This document shows positions 18,239 to 25,981 of a stretch of DNA of 64,000 nucleotides, one piece after another. Under the pieces are notes generated by a model. That model had not been told where the DNA came from and searched no databases. It was given only the letters and a program-made list of their open reading frames with translations. This stretch comes from Butyricimonas faecalis (GTDB lineage: Bacteria; Bacteroidota; Bacteroidia; Bacteroidales; Marinifilaceae). Where the stretch lies: assembly GCF_003991565.1 (NCBI RefSeq), contig NZ_CP032819.1, forward strand, positions 4,861,406 through 4,925,405, written 5' to 3'. The translations under genes were made by a program, and so were the position numbers. Within the stretch, counting starts at the first letter, position 1. The number at the start of each line of letters is the position of its first letter.

Positions 18239-18616
18239 ATGTTTTTTAGAAAGAGAAAGAAAGATCGAAATGAATCTGACGAAGAGGTGCAGGTTGATGC
18301 ATTTATAAATTTGCCGACCAAAACGACTATTACCGGAGATTTACGTGCGGAAAGGGCAGTTCGGATAGATTGCGATTTTAAAGGGAATGTTATAACAACG
18401 GAACGGGTAGTGATTTCTAAAGAAGGGCAAGTCGAAGGAAACGTAAAGTGTTCTTCTGCTTTGATTTCCGGTAGGGTGAAAGGAAATATTGTGGCATTGG
18501 AATCTCTGACTTTGAAAGTTCCGGCTCATATAAAAGGAAATATTTTGACAAAAAATATTTATATCGAACCGGGAGTTGTTATTGATGGTGTTTATAAAAT
18601 TATAGAAGAGAAATAG
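18239..18616 (+). CDS. Bactofilin (polymer-forming cytoskeletal protein)
   Basis: A 125-residue protein with a basic N-terminus (FFRKRKKDRN), then a right-handed beta-helix built of short hydrophobic repeats (TTITGDLRAERAVRI, GNVITTERVVISKEGQVEG, KGNIVALESLTLKVPAHIKG). This is the bactofilin core. Bactofilins self-assemble into filaments without nucleotide and shape or position cell-wall and division machinery. The start lies 8 bp after the end of the -1 frame of the actin-like gene, so the two are one transcript. The charged N-terminus is typical of a membrane-tethering tail. Confidence 0.92.
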   Translation: MFFRKRKKDRNESDEEVQVDAFINLPTKTTITGDLRAERAVRIDCDFKGNVITTERVVISKEGQVEGNVKCSSALISGRVKGNIVALESLTLKVPAHIKGNILTKNIYIEPGVVIDGVYKIIEEK

Positions 18617-18684
18617 TACATCGTTTCGAGTGATAGAAAAATTATTGGGTTTTGTGGCTTGATAAATCATTTTACTTTATAAAT

Positions 18685-18727
18685 TTGTGATCCGGTACAG
18701 TAATAATCGTACCGGATCACAATTTGT
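18685..18727 (+). terminator. Hairpin terminator after the bactofilin gene
   Basis: TTGTGATCCGGTAC (18685-18698) and GTACCGGATCACAA (18709-18722) form a perfect 14-bp stem with a 10-nt loop, followed by TTTG. It ends 12 bp before dnaX, so it could also affect dnaX initiation. Confidence 0.65.
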
Positions 18728-18738
18728 TATAGATTATC

Positions 18739-19854
18739 ATGGAAAATTTTATTGTTTCGGCACGTAAATACAGACCAGCAAGTTTCGACACGGTGATCGG
18801 GCAATACTCGATTACATCCACTTTGAGGAATGCAATTCTTAATAAACAACTGGCTCAGGCTTATTTGTTTTGTGGTCCTCGTGGGGTGGGTAAAACAACT
18901 TGTGCCCGTATATTTGCCAAGACGATTAATTGCATGAATCTACAACCGAATGCCGAGCCTTGCAACGAGTGTGAGTCATGCAAGGCGTTTAATAGCGGGC
19001 GTTCGTTGAACATTCACGAGTTGGATGCAGCCTCAAACAATAGTGTGGATGATATTCGAGGTTTGGTTGATCAGGTGCGCATCTTACCACAGGTGGGGAA
19101 ATACAGCGTGTATATTATTGATGAGGTACACATGTTAAGTGCCTCGGCTTTTAACGCTTTCTTGAAAACATTGGAAGAACCGCCTGCCCATGCTATTTTT
19201 ATTTTGGCAACGACCGAAAAGCATAAAATATTACCGACCATTTTATCACGTTGTCAGATTTACGATTTTAACCGGATAAAAGTACCCGATACGATCGAGC
19301 ATCTAAAACGAATTGCAGTCAAGGAAGGAGTACAGGCAGAGGAAGAGGCGTTGAACGTGATCGCACAGAAGGCCGATGGGGCTATGCGTGATGCTTTGTC
19401 GATTTTCGACCAAGTTGTGAGTTTCTGCGGGAAAAACTTGACCTATGATAAGGTGATCGAGAATCTGAATGTGTTGGATTACGATTACTATTTTAAGTTG
19501 ACAGATTTATTCCACGATGGTAAAGTGGCCGAGGCGTTTTTGCTTTTTAACGAGATTATGGAAAAAGGTTTTGATGCCGGTAATTTGGTTTCCGGATTAG
19601 GACGTCATTTCCGTGATCTATTGGTTGCTAAAGAAGAGATTACCGTGCAATTGTTGGAAGTGAGTGCTTCTATCAAAGAACGTTACCTGAAACAAGCGAA
19701 AACTGTAACTCCCGAATTTATATTTGATGCCTTGAAAGTGATCGAGCAATGCGAGATGCAGTATAAAATGCGTGTGGAGAAGCGTTTATGCGTGGAACTT
19801 ACCTTGATCAAGTTGTGCCAAATTAATGAACTAAAAAAAAAAGTCTTAGTATAG
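18739..19854 (+). CDS. dnaX: DNA polymerase III gamma/tau subunit, zero-frame (gamma-like) product
   Basis: The clamp-loader ATPase of the replicase. The 371-residue zero-frame product has Walker A GPRGVGKTTCARIF near residues 46-59, a four-cysteine zinc module (C near 64, then CNECESC near 74-80), Walker B IIDEVHML near 124, and the SRC motif ILSRCQIYDF near 170. It therefore includes all clamp-loader domains I-III and ends in NELKKKVLV right after a run of ten A. The rest of a normal DnaX follows in the -1 frame. The truncated form corresponds to the gamma subunit, which lacks the polymerase-binding domains. Confidence 0.93.
   Translation: MENFIVSARKYRPASFDTVIGQYSITSTLRNAILNKQLAQAYLFCGPRGVGKTTCARIFAKTINCMNLQPNAEPCNECESCKAFNSGRSLNIHELDAASNNSVDDIRGLVDQVRILPQVGKYSVYIIDEVHMLSASAFNAFLKTLEEPPAHAIFILATTEKHKILPTILSRCQIYDFNRIKVPDTIEHLKRIAVKEGVQAEEEALNVIAQKADGAMRDALSIFDQVVSFCGKNLTYDKVIENLNVLDYDYYFKLTDLFHDGKVAEAFLLFNEIMEKGFDAGNLVSGLGRHFRDLLVAKEEITVQLLEVSASIKERYLKQAKTVTPEFIFDALKVIEQCEMQYKMRVEKRLCVELTLIKLCQINELKKKVLV
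19833..19842 (+). promoter_or_regulatory. A10 slippery run within dnaX
   Basis: Ten consecutive A, read in the zero frame as CTA AAA AAA AAA GTC, contain the A AAA AAA slip heptamer. A small stem (GCTAT 19868-19872 with ATAGC 19878-19882) lies 25 nt downstream. A GAGGAG at 19853-19858 precedes an in-frame TTG at 19872. Confidence 0.7.
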
Positions 19855-20459
19855 AGGAGTTTACCGGGCTATTGAAGATAGCTGGTTTTAACGGGAAATT
19901 CCAACAATCGGGTGGTGGAACAACGACTCCTGTGGAAAAAGCATCTTCAGCTCCTGTCGGAAGAACGAATGTCAATAAAGCGGAACCGCCACGTTCATTT
20001 AAATTGAAGATGGCGATGGCTGAGACCCGGGATAGCATGCAGATTCAGCGGGAAGAAGGGAAAGTTGAGGATAACCGGGTAAAGGCACAGAGTGAATTTA
20101 CGGTGGCAGATGTGATTTCCGCCTTAGAATCTTATGTTGCAACTTCTCAGGAAGACACGACTGTTAAGATTGCCTTGACTTCCCATACTCCAAAAGTACA
20201 GGGGTTTGTCATTACACTTGAGGTTGATAATGATTTTTTATTGTCCAAAATAGAGGAGATGCATCCTTCTTTGCTTTCGTTTCTTGCCCAAAAGTTGAAT
20301 AATGGTTTTATTACCTTGCATGTTCAAGTTTACACGGAGTCAGAAAATGGCGAGGAAAAAAGACGACTTTTTACGGCTAAGGATAAATTTGACCATTTTG
20401 TCGAAATCAATCCTGCCGTGAGTGAATTGAAAGCCTTGTTCGGGTTGGAGATAGAATGA
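19841..20459 (+). CDS. dnaX: DnaX tau-specific C-terminal part (-1 frame)
   Basis: The -1 frame continues from the A run as KSLSIEEFTGLLKIAGFNGK and then gives a Pro/Ser/Thr-rich linker (residues of the form GGGTTTPVEKASSAPVG). It ends in an alpha/beta domain with ALESYVATSQEDTT and FVEINPAVSELKALFGLEIE, the usual C-terminus of Bacteroidetes DnaX. Joined to the N-terminal part by a -1 shift the product would be 573 residues, a normal tau length. No ATG exists at its beginning, so it should not be an independent gene. Reinitiation at TTG 19872 behind GAGGAG is a weaker alternative. Confidence 0.85.
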
Positions 20460-20477
20460 AGTAATTTATGATTTATG

Positions 20478-20537
20478 ATTTACGATTTATGATTCTGGCT
20501 TGCAGGTCAATGTTTTTTGGTATCATAAATCGTAAAT
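20478..20537. terminator. Bidirectional hairpin between dnaX and the antiporter gene
   Basis: ATTTACGATTTATGAT (20478-20493) and ATCATAAATCGTAAAT (20522-20537) form a perfect 16-bp stem. It lies between two convergent genes. The left arm is part of a TTTATGATT-type short-word tract. Confidence 0.6.
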
Positions 20538-20554
20538 TCATGGATTTTTAATTA

Positions 20555-22819
20555 TTAAATTGTTTCTCCTGCAGCCAGATGGAGTAATTTGTCTTTTTCT
20601 CCAACGATCCAAACCACGTCTCCGGTCTCGAAGGTGGTGTCTGGGGCGGGGTTCATAATGGAGGTCCCGTTGCGTTCGATGCCGATGACGAGGCAGGCGG
20701 CTTTATCACGGATACCGGATTCTCGGATGGTGCGTCCCACGAGTGGGGTGTTCGCCTCAATGGTGAACTGTTCCAGACTGACTTCAGGAGGACGTTGTTG
20801 TTCAAGTTCATGTTTCCGTTTTTCTACGCGATTTTCAACAAACTCTCGGAAGACATTAATTTCTTGGTCCGTGGCGGCCACGATGATGTGGTCGAAAGGA
20901 TACAGGCGTTCTTCCCCACCGGGAATATTGATTCGTTCTTCTCCCCGGATGATAGTTACCACGCTGACTCCGCAGGTCTGACGAAAATTCAATTCTTTTA
21001 GCGTTTTGCCGACGCTGGGAGAGGATTGCGACACTTCGAAGTCTGCAAGGTGAAGATCCCGATCGAGCAAGTGTTTAACGAAGCGTTGCTTGATGGGAGC
21101 CTTGCGTTCCTGTTCATGTTGGCGGGCAGTGAAGTTACGCAGGAAACGGCGTTCTAGTTGTATAGAGTATTTTTTTAACCGTTTGGAATAAATGAAAAAC
21201 AGAATGACCGTGGTGGCAATCACCAACAGGAGGCTGACTGCAACGTTCACGAGGCTGGATATGACGAACATCACGATCCCGATGCAGAGCGCTACCCGTA
21301 GCACGATGAGAGAAATAAGCGGTCCTCGGTTGTATTTGCTGTCACTCCATAGCTGCTGAAATTCTTCCGAATGGTTCTTTTTCATCATGATTGCCCGTAA
21401 GAAGGGTGAGATAAGTAGCAGGATGGCAATGGCACTAACGAGGCTACCCTGTAGTCCGGGAAGTTCCTTGCGGATTAACGGGGTCAGATATTGTAGGAAA
21501 AGAGCTATGGTGAAGACAGACAGAATGGTGTAGGTGATCACGATGCGACATAATACTTTCAGTAACTGAAGCCATGTGCTTTTATGGCGAATCGTGTTCG
21601 TTCCCGTGCTATACCTGTCAAGGAAATGAATCCAATGGGTCGGCAGGTGTTTAGTTACGAACTGGTAAGCTGGGTTTGCCAGGCGGATCATGTAGGGAGT
21701 GAAAAAGGTGGTGATAACGGAGACGGTGACCACGATGGGATATAGAAATTTATCCGTCACGTGCAGGGTCGTGCCGAGACTTGCGATGATAAAGGCAAAT
21801 TCACCGATCTGTGCTAACGAGAATCCCGATTGAATGGCAATTCGCAGGCTTTGTCCGGACAGGAGAACACCGGATGCGGCAAACGTGATTTGTCCGGCCA
21901 TGACGACTATGGTGATTAGTAATATCGGGAACCAGTATTCGACGAGCATGGCGGGATCGATCATCATCCCGACCGATACGAAAAAGATCGCTCCAAAGAG
22001 ATCTTTTACGGGTTTAATGAGGTGTTCAATATTCTCAGCCTCGATGGTTTCCGCTAAGATAGATCCCATGACAAAAGCTCCCAAGGCAGAGGAGAAGCCC
22101 GCTTTTACGGCAAGTAGAACCATGCCTAGACAGAGTCCGAGTGATACGACTAATAAGGTTTCCCCGTTGAGCCATTGTTTCGTTTTTTTCAGAAAGGTTG
22201 GGATTAGGAATATTCCGGTAATAGACCAGAAAACGAGGAAAGCTATGAGTTTTAAAATGCTATCGACCATTTCCATGCCTTCAAAGTGTTTGCTGACGGC
22301 TAACGTAGAAAGTAATACCATGAGAACTACGGCGAAGAGGTCTTCCACAACAAGAATTCCGAAGACGACTCCCGCGAAACGCTGATTGCGGAGTCCCATG
22401 TCGTCAAATGCCTTGAAAATAATGGTAGTGGACGACATCGAAAGCATACCCCCGAGGAAAAGACTATCCATATGACTCCAGCCGAGTGATAATCCGGTGA
22501 TGTAGCCCAACATCATCATGGCTCCCACGATGGTGAGGGCACTGATCATGGCTGTTCCCCCGATGTTCATGAGTTTCTTGAAACTAAAATCAAGCCCCAG
22601 GGCAAACAGAAGGAATATGACTCCGATGTCAGCCCAGATATGAATGTTCTCGGCATCCATGATCATTGGACCACCGAACGTGTAGGGACCCGCGATAATA
22701 CCTGCCATGATGTATCCCAACACAACAGGTTGTTTTAGCCATTTAAAAAGGATGGTTATCAATCCGGCGGAAAATAAGATAATCGCCAAATCCGATATTA
22801 GGACAGGAATGTCAGACAT
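20555..22819 (-). CDS. CPA2-type cation:proton antiporter with TrkA-C domains
   Basis: A 754-residue inner-membrane protein. About 12 membrane segments occupy residues 1-400 (Na+/H+ exchanger fold of the KefB/GerN type, with ALGLDFSFKK and SALGAFVMGSILAET). Two further membrane segments and a cytosolic tail follow. The tail has two TrkA-C ligand-binding domains (SVGKTLKELNFRQTCGVSVV and ANTPLVGRTIRESGIRDKAA). Each TrkA-C unit normally binds a nucleotide or ion that gates transport. ATG at 22819 begins the first membrane segment, and the upstream in-frame ATG at 22912 would add a non-hydrophobic leader. It is convergent with dnaX. Confidence 0.9.
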   Translation of the reverse strand: MSDIPVLISDLAIILFSAGLITILFKWLKQPVVLGYIMAGIIAGPYTFGGPMIMDAENIHIWADIGVIFLLFALGLDFSFKKLMNIGGTAMISALTIVGAMMMLGYITGLSLGWSHMDSLFLGGMLSMSSTTIIFKAFDDMGLRNQRFAGVVFGILVVEDLFAVVLMVLLSTLAVSKHFEGMEMVDSILKLIAFLVFWSITGIFLIPTFLKKTKQWLNGETLLVVSLGLCLGMVLLAVKAGFSSALGAFVMGSILAETIEAENIEHLIKPVKDLFGAIFFVSVGMMIDPAMLVEYWFPILLITIVVMAGQITFAASGVLLSGQSLRIAIQSGFSLAQIGEFAFIIASLGTTLHVTDKFLYPIVVTVSVITTFFTPYMIRLANPAYQFVTKHLPTHWIHFLDRYSTGTNTIRHKSTWLQLLKVLCRIVITYTILSVFTIALFLQYLTPLIRKELPGLQGSLVSAIAILLLISPFLRAIMMKKNHSEEFQQLWSDSKYNRGPLISLIVLRVALCIGIVMFVISSLVNVAVSLLLVIATTVILFFIYSKRLKKYSIQLERRFLRNFTARQHEQERKAPIKQRFVKHLLDRDLHLADFEVSQSSPSVGKTLKELNFRQTCGVSVVTIIRGEERINIPGGEERLYPFDHIIVAATDQEINVFREFVENRVEKRKHELEQQRPPEVSLEQFTIEANTPLVGRTIRESGIRDKAACLVIGIERNGTSIMNPAPDTTFETGDVVWIVGEKDKLLHLAAGETI

Positions 22820-22949
22820 GATGTTTATTTTTGAGGTTGCAAAGTTAATGATTTTTGATTTGGATGAATAAGCATCGATTATCTTTGTATGGATTGCATG
22901 AGAAAAAATCAATTCTATTACTCGGCTTTAACGTGTGGAAAAAAAGATT

Positions 22950-22974
22950 GTATGTTTTATATTTTTTAACATAC
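22950..22974 (+). promoter_or_regulatory. Inverted repeat upstream of the phosphate transport operon
   Basis: GTATGTT (22950-22956) and AACATAC (22968-22974) form a 7-bp inverted repeat centred about 30 bp before the -7 box at 22993. It is a candidate operator. Confidence 0.4.
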
Positions 22975-22992
22975 ATATCCGCGTAGGGATAC

Positions 22993-23000
22993 TACATTTG
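22993..23000 (+). promoter_or_regulatory. -7 promoter element of the DUF47-pit operon
   Basis: TACATTTG matches TAnnTTTG and lies 20 bp before the preferred start codon at 23020. Confidence 0.6.
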
Positions 23001-23019
23001 TGTGCTAATCAATAAATAT

Positions 23020-23670
23020 ATGAAAATAGATCGATTTCTTCAATTGTTTGTGGTAAAGGAAAAGAAGTTTTATCCTTTGTATATTGAGCAGGCTGCCAAT
23101 ATCGAGGCTGCTGCCAAGTTTTTAGTGGAGTTATTACAAGAGCATGACCCTGAAAAACAGAAAGTACTGTACAAGAACGTCAAGGAGTATGAGCATAGTG
23201 GAGATATGATTACCGCTAAGTTGTACGAGGAGCTAAACAAGACGTTTGTTACCCCTTTCGATCGTGAGGATATCAACATGTTGAGTGGGCGTATGGACAC
23301 GTTTCTAGATTTTATTCACGATGCCGCAAAACGAATGTTGATGTACCGTCCGAAATGTGTGAACCAGCTATTGATTGCGATGGGGCAATGTATCGTGGAA
23401 GATGCGCGTATCTTGAAGGATATTATGAATGGATTGGAGTATATCCAGAAAAAACCGCAAGAAATTAATGAAAAATGTATTCGTATTAAACAGATCGAGC
23501 ATGATGTGGACGATTTGTATGAACAATTTATGAGTGATGTTTTCGCGAACGAGAAAGACGCTATCGAGCTCGTAAAACTGAAGAATATCGGTCAAGTGTT
23601 GGAAGATGCTACCGACCGGGCAAAAGACGTAGGTGATATTGTGAGAGGTATTATTATTAAATTTGCCTGA
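23020..23670 (+). CDS. DUF47/PhoU-like Pit accessory protein
   Basis: A 216-residue all-helical cytosolic protein of the DUF47 family, related to PhoU, with the conserved segments EYEHSGDMITAKLYEELN and TPFDREDINML and the C-terminal EDATDRAKDVGDIV. These proteins are encoded directly upstream of PiT-type phosphate transporters and are thought to modulate uptake. Here pit follows after 5 bp. ATG 23020 starts the conserved MKIDRFLQLF, and a GTG at 23002 is less likely because it lies almost on the promoter. Confidence 0.9.
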   Translation: MKIDRFLQLFVVKEKKFYPLYIEQAANIEAAAKFLVELLQEHDPEKQKVLYKNVKEYEHSGDMITAKLYEELNKTFVTPFDREDINMLSGRMDTFLDFIHDAAKRMLMYRPKCVNQLLIAMGQCIVEDARILKDIMNGLEYIQKKPQEINEKCIRIKQIEHDVDDLYEQFMSDVFANEKDAIELVKLKNIGQVLEDATDRAKDVGDIVRGIIIKFA

Positions 23671-23675
23671 TCGCC

Positions 23676-24710
23676 ATGTTGACAATCGTTCTTTTAGCTA
23701 TTGTGATCGCTCTTCTTTTCGATTTTTTGAACGGAATGAATGATGCGGCCAATTCGATCGCTACGATCGTGGCGACACGTGTATTTTCTCCTACAATGGC
23801 CGTTTGTTGGGCTGCCTTCTGGAATTTTGCTGCTATCTTTATTTTTGGCGTGAGCGTGGCTCATACGATGGGTGAAGGAATAGTGGATCCTTCTAAAATC
23901 AATGAATATCTTATTTTGGCCGCCTTGATCGGTTCGGTGATCTGGGTTTGGTTGTGTACTCATTTCGGGATGCCTATCAGTGTGTCGCACGCTTTGATCG
24001 GGGGATTGATCGGTCCGGTATGGTTTACATTCGGGGGTGACGCTCTGGTGGCTTCCGGGATTTTCAAGATAGCCATCTTTATCGTGCTGTCCCCTTTGAT
24101 CGGTATGATACTGGGATTCTTTATGATGTGTCTCACGATGCTCGTATTTCGTAAAAAGCATCCGATGAAAGTGGAAGGGTTGTTTAAGGGATTGCAATTG
24201 TTTTCTTCCGCTATATTCAGTTTAGGACACGGTGCTAACGATGCACAGAAAACGATGGGGATTATTGCTATCTTATTATATAGTGTTGCGGGAAGTAATA
24301 CTTTCGTGAATGATTACTTGTACGAGAATACGGGGGAATTCCACGTTCCTGTTTGGTTGATTATTACTTGCTACTCGGTTATTGCTTTAGGTACGATTAT
24401 CGGGGGAAAGAAGGTGATCAAGACCTTAGGTGATGGGTTGGCTCGCTTGAAGCCCGTGCAGGGATTCTGTGCCGAGACGTCCGGAGCTTTGACATTGATG
24501 GGGACAGCCGTATTGGGGATTCCTGTGAGTACGACTCACACAATTACTGGTTCTATCATCGGGGTTGGAATCACGAAAGGGGTTGCTTCCGTTCGGTGGG
24601 CTACGGCCACGAATATTGTTGCGGCTTGGATTCTTACGATCCCGGCAACTATCGTGATGTCCGGCTTGGTTTATTGGGTGATGGGATTATTCCTAACGTT
24701 ACCGGAATAA
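23676..24710 (+). CDS. pit: PiT-family inorganic phosphate transporter
   Basis: A 344-residue inner-membrane symporter. The two PiT signature repeats are visible: DFLNGMNDAANSIATIVATR near residues 13-32 and GHGANDAQKTMGIIA near 185-199. The second matched motif GIPVSTTHTITGSIIGVG follows in the C-terminal half, and its partner MPISVSHALIGGLIG lies in the first half. About ten membrane segments are predicted by eye. It is co-transcribed with the upstream DUF47 gene, which probably regulates it. Confidence 0.94.
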   Translation: MLTIVLLAIVIALLFDFLNGMNDAANSIATIVATRVFSPTMAVCWAAFWNFAAIFIFGVSVAHTMGEGIVDPSKINEYLILAALIGSVIWVWLCTHFGMPISVSHALIGGLIGPVWFTFGGDALVASGIFKIAIFIVLSPLIGMILGFFMMCLTMLVFRKKHPMKVEGLFKGLQLFSSAIFSLGHGANDAQKTMGIIAILLYSVAGSNTFVNDYLYENTGEFHVPVWLIITCYSVIALGTIIGGKKVIKTLGDGLARLKPVQGFCAETSGALTLMGTAVLGIPVSTTHTITGSIIGVGITKGVASVRWATATNIVAAWILTIPATIVMSGLVYWVMGLFLTLPE

Positions 24711-24805
24711 AGTTTATAGGGTTCGTAAGGTATAAAGTTCATTGGGTTTAAACCTTTATCTTCCCCTTGTCGTATACGTTATCAACAATTCATTAATAAA
24801 GAATT

Positions 24806-25495
24806 ATGTACAAGTTGATATTGGTACGACATGGAGAAAGTGTCTGGAATAAGGAAAATAGGTTTACCGGGTGGACGGATGTCGATCTGAGTGAACGAGG
24901 TGAACAAGAAGCACGCCGGGCAGGAGAGCTGATCAAAAAGCATGCTCTTTTCTTTGATGTGGCTTATTCTTCGGTGTTAAAACGTGCGATTCGTACGCAG
25001 CACATCTTGGCAGAAGTTGTTGATCGGGTGTGGGTGCCTGAAGTTCATCATTGGCGTTTGAACGAGCGACATTACGGGGCGTTACAGGGATTAAATAAGG
25101 CAGAGACGGTAAAGAAATATGGAGAAGAACAGGTGCATGTATGGCGAAGGAGTTTTGACGTGACACCTCCATTGTTGGAACCGGATGATTCTCGTTGTGC
25201 TATTTTCGAGGATAAGTACAGGGAGGTAGACCCGGCCGTTCTTCCTTTGGGGGAATCGTTGGCATTGACGATTACGCGGGTTCTCCCGTTTTGGCAGGAT
25301 TATATAGCACCTTCGTTGCTTTTGGGAAAAACGGTCTTGGTAACAGCCCACGGGAATAGCTTGCGGGCATTAATCAAGTATTTGGATGATATCAGTGACG
25401 AGGAGATTGTCAATCTGGAGATTCCAACGGGAATCCCCCAGTTGTACGAGTTGGATGAACAATTGCATCCACAATTTCATAAATATTTAGAATAG
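24806..25495 (+). CDS. gpmA: 2,3-bisphosphoglycerate-dependent phosphoglycerate mutase
   Basis: Interconverts 3- and 2-phosphoglycerate in glycolysis through a phosphohistidine. The N-terminal [18 protein letters not shown] (residues 6-23) carries the catalytic histidine. [13 protein letters not shown] near 86-98 and the second histidine in [15 protein letters not shown] near 180 complete the active site. The 229-residue length is slightly below the E. coli GpmA size of 250 because the C-terminal tail is short. It has no partner gene. Downstream lie two tandem hairpins. Confidence 0.95.
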   Translation: MYKLILVRHGESVWNKENRFTGWTDVDLSERGEQEARRAGELIKKHALFFDVAYSSVLKRAIRTQHILAEVVDRVWVPEVHHWRLNERHYGALQGLNKAETVKKYGEEQVHVWRRSFDVTPPLLEPDDSRCAIFEDKYREVDPAVLPLGESLALTITRVLPFWQDYIAPSLLLGKTVLVTAHGNSLRALIKYLDDISDEEIVNLEIPTGIPQLYELDEQLHPQFHKYLE

Positions 25496-25518
25496 GTTTC
25501 TGCATGTATCTTGTAAAT

Positions 25519-25580
25519 GAATACCCTCGGTTTAGAAGGTGTGTGTGAGGATCGACGTTTGTTACAACCGAAGGGTATTC
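25519..25580 (+). ncRNA. Structured element, copy 1 of a tandem covarying hairpin pair
   Basis: GAATACCCTCGGTT (25519-25532) pairs with the arm 25566-25580 to form a 14-bp stem with a single bulged A at 2571 of the 3' arm (position 25571). The 33-nt loop contains GTGAGGATCGACGTTTGTTA, which is closely matched in copy 2. It begins 24 bp after the gpmA stop. It might act as a terminator, but the conserved loop is unusual for one. Confidence 0.55.
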
Positions 25581-25605
25581 AAGGATAGTTTGTTAATTTT
25601 TTGAA

Positions 25606-25664
25606 GAATGCCCCCGGTAAGAGGTGTATGTGGGGATCGGCGTTTGTTATACCGAGGGGCATTC
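25606..25664 (+). ncRNA. Structured element, copy 2 of a tandem covarying hairpin pair
   Basis: GAATGCCCCCGGTA (25606-25619) pairs with the arm 25650-25664, again a 14-bp stem with a bulged A at the same place (25655). Compared with copy 1 three pairs differ on both sides (A-T to G-C, T-A to C-G, T-A to A-T). The loop GTGGGGATCGGCGTTTGTTA is nearly unchanged. The spacer between the copies is 25 nt and T-rich. Confidence 0.55.
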
Positions 25665-25857
25665 AGGAAATGTTTTTAGTTTAATATGTGCAGACCAATA
25701 TATTCTTTCCTATTAAATAAGATCCGCAGGTTCTGTAACATTTTACCAACCCATGCTTTGTTTTTTTGTTGTTACAAAGGTATCAAATGGAATGCTTGGA
25801 TTGGTGACTGTAAAGGTGTATTTTTGAAGTAAATATTTTCTAATGAAAGAATTGTAT
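25665..25857. other. Intergenic stretch before the first HTH gene
   Basis: AT-rich, with no coding frame seen. It leads into the promoter at 25858. Confidence 0.4.
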
Positions 25858-25887
25858 TTTGGATTGATTTGTTTCCCGATATTTTTG
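25858..25887 (+). promoter_or_regulatory. Promoter of the first HTH regulator gene
   Basis: A -33 box TTTG (25858-25861) and a -7 box TATTTTTG (25880-25887) are separated by 18 bp, close to the Bacteroidetes consensus spacing. The leader would be about 90 nt. Confidence 0.55.
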
Positions 25888-25981
25888 TTACCTTTACTAA
25901 ATATTTATTTCGTATTTCGCAACAGAAGTAAATAGGGCTCGTACGATAAATCAAATAGTTGCATTAATCAAACCTCAAATC

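Noticed and set aside
18685..18722. Transcription-factor operator reading of the 14-bp palindrome before dnaX
   Set aside because: Its position just after the bactofilin stop, its stem length and the TTTG after it fit a terminator better, though a dual role is not excluded.
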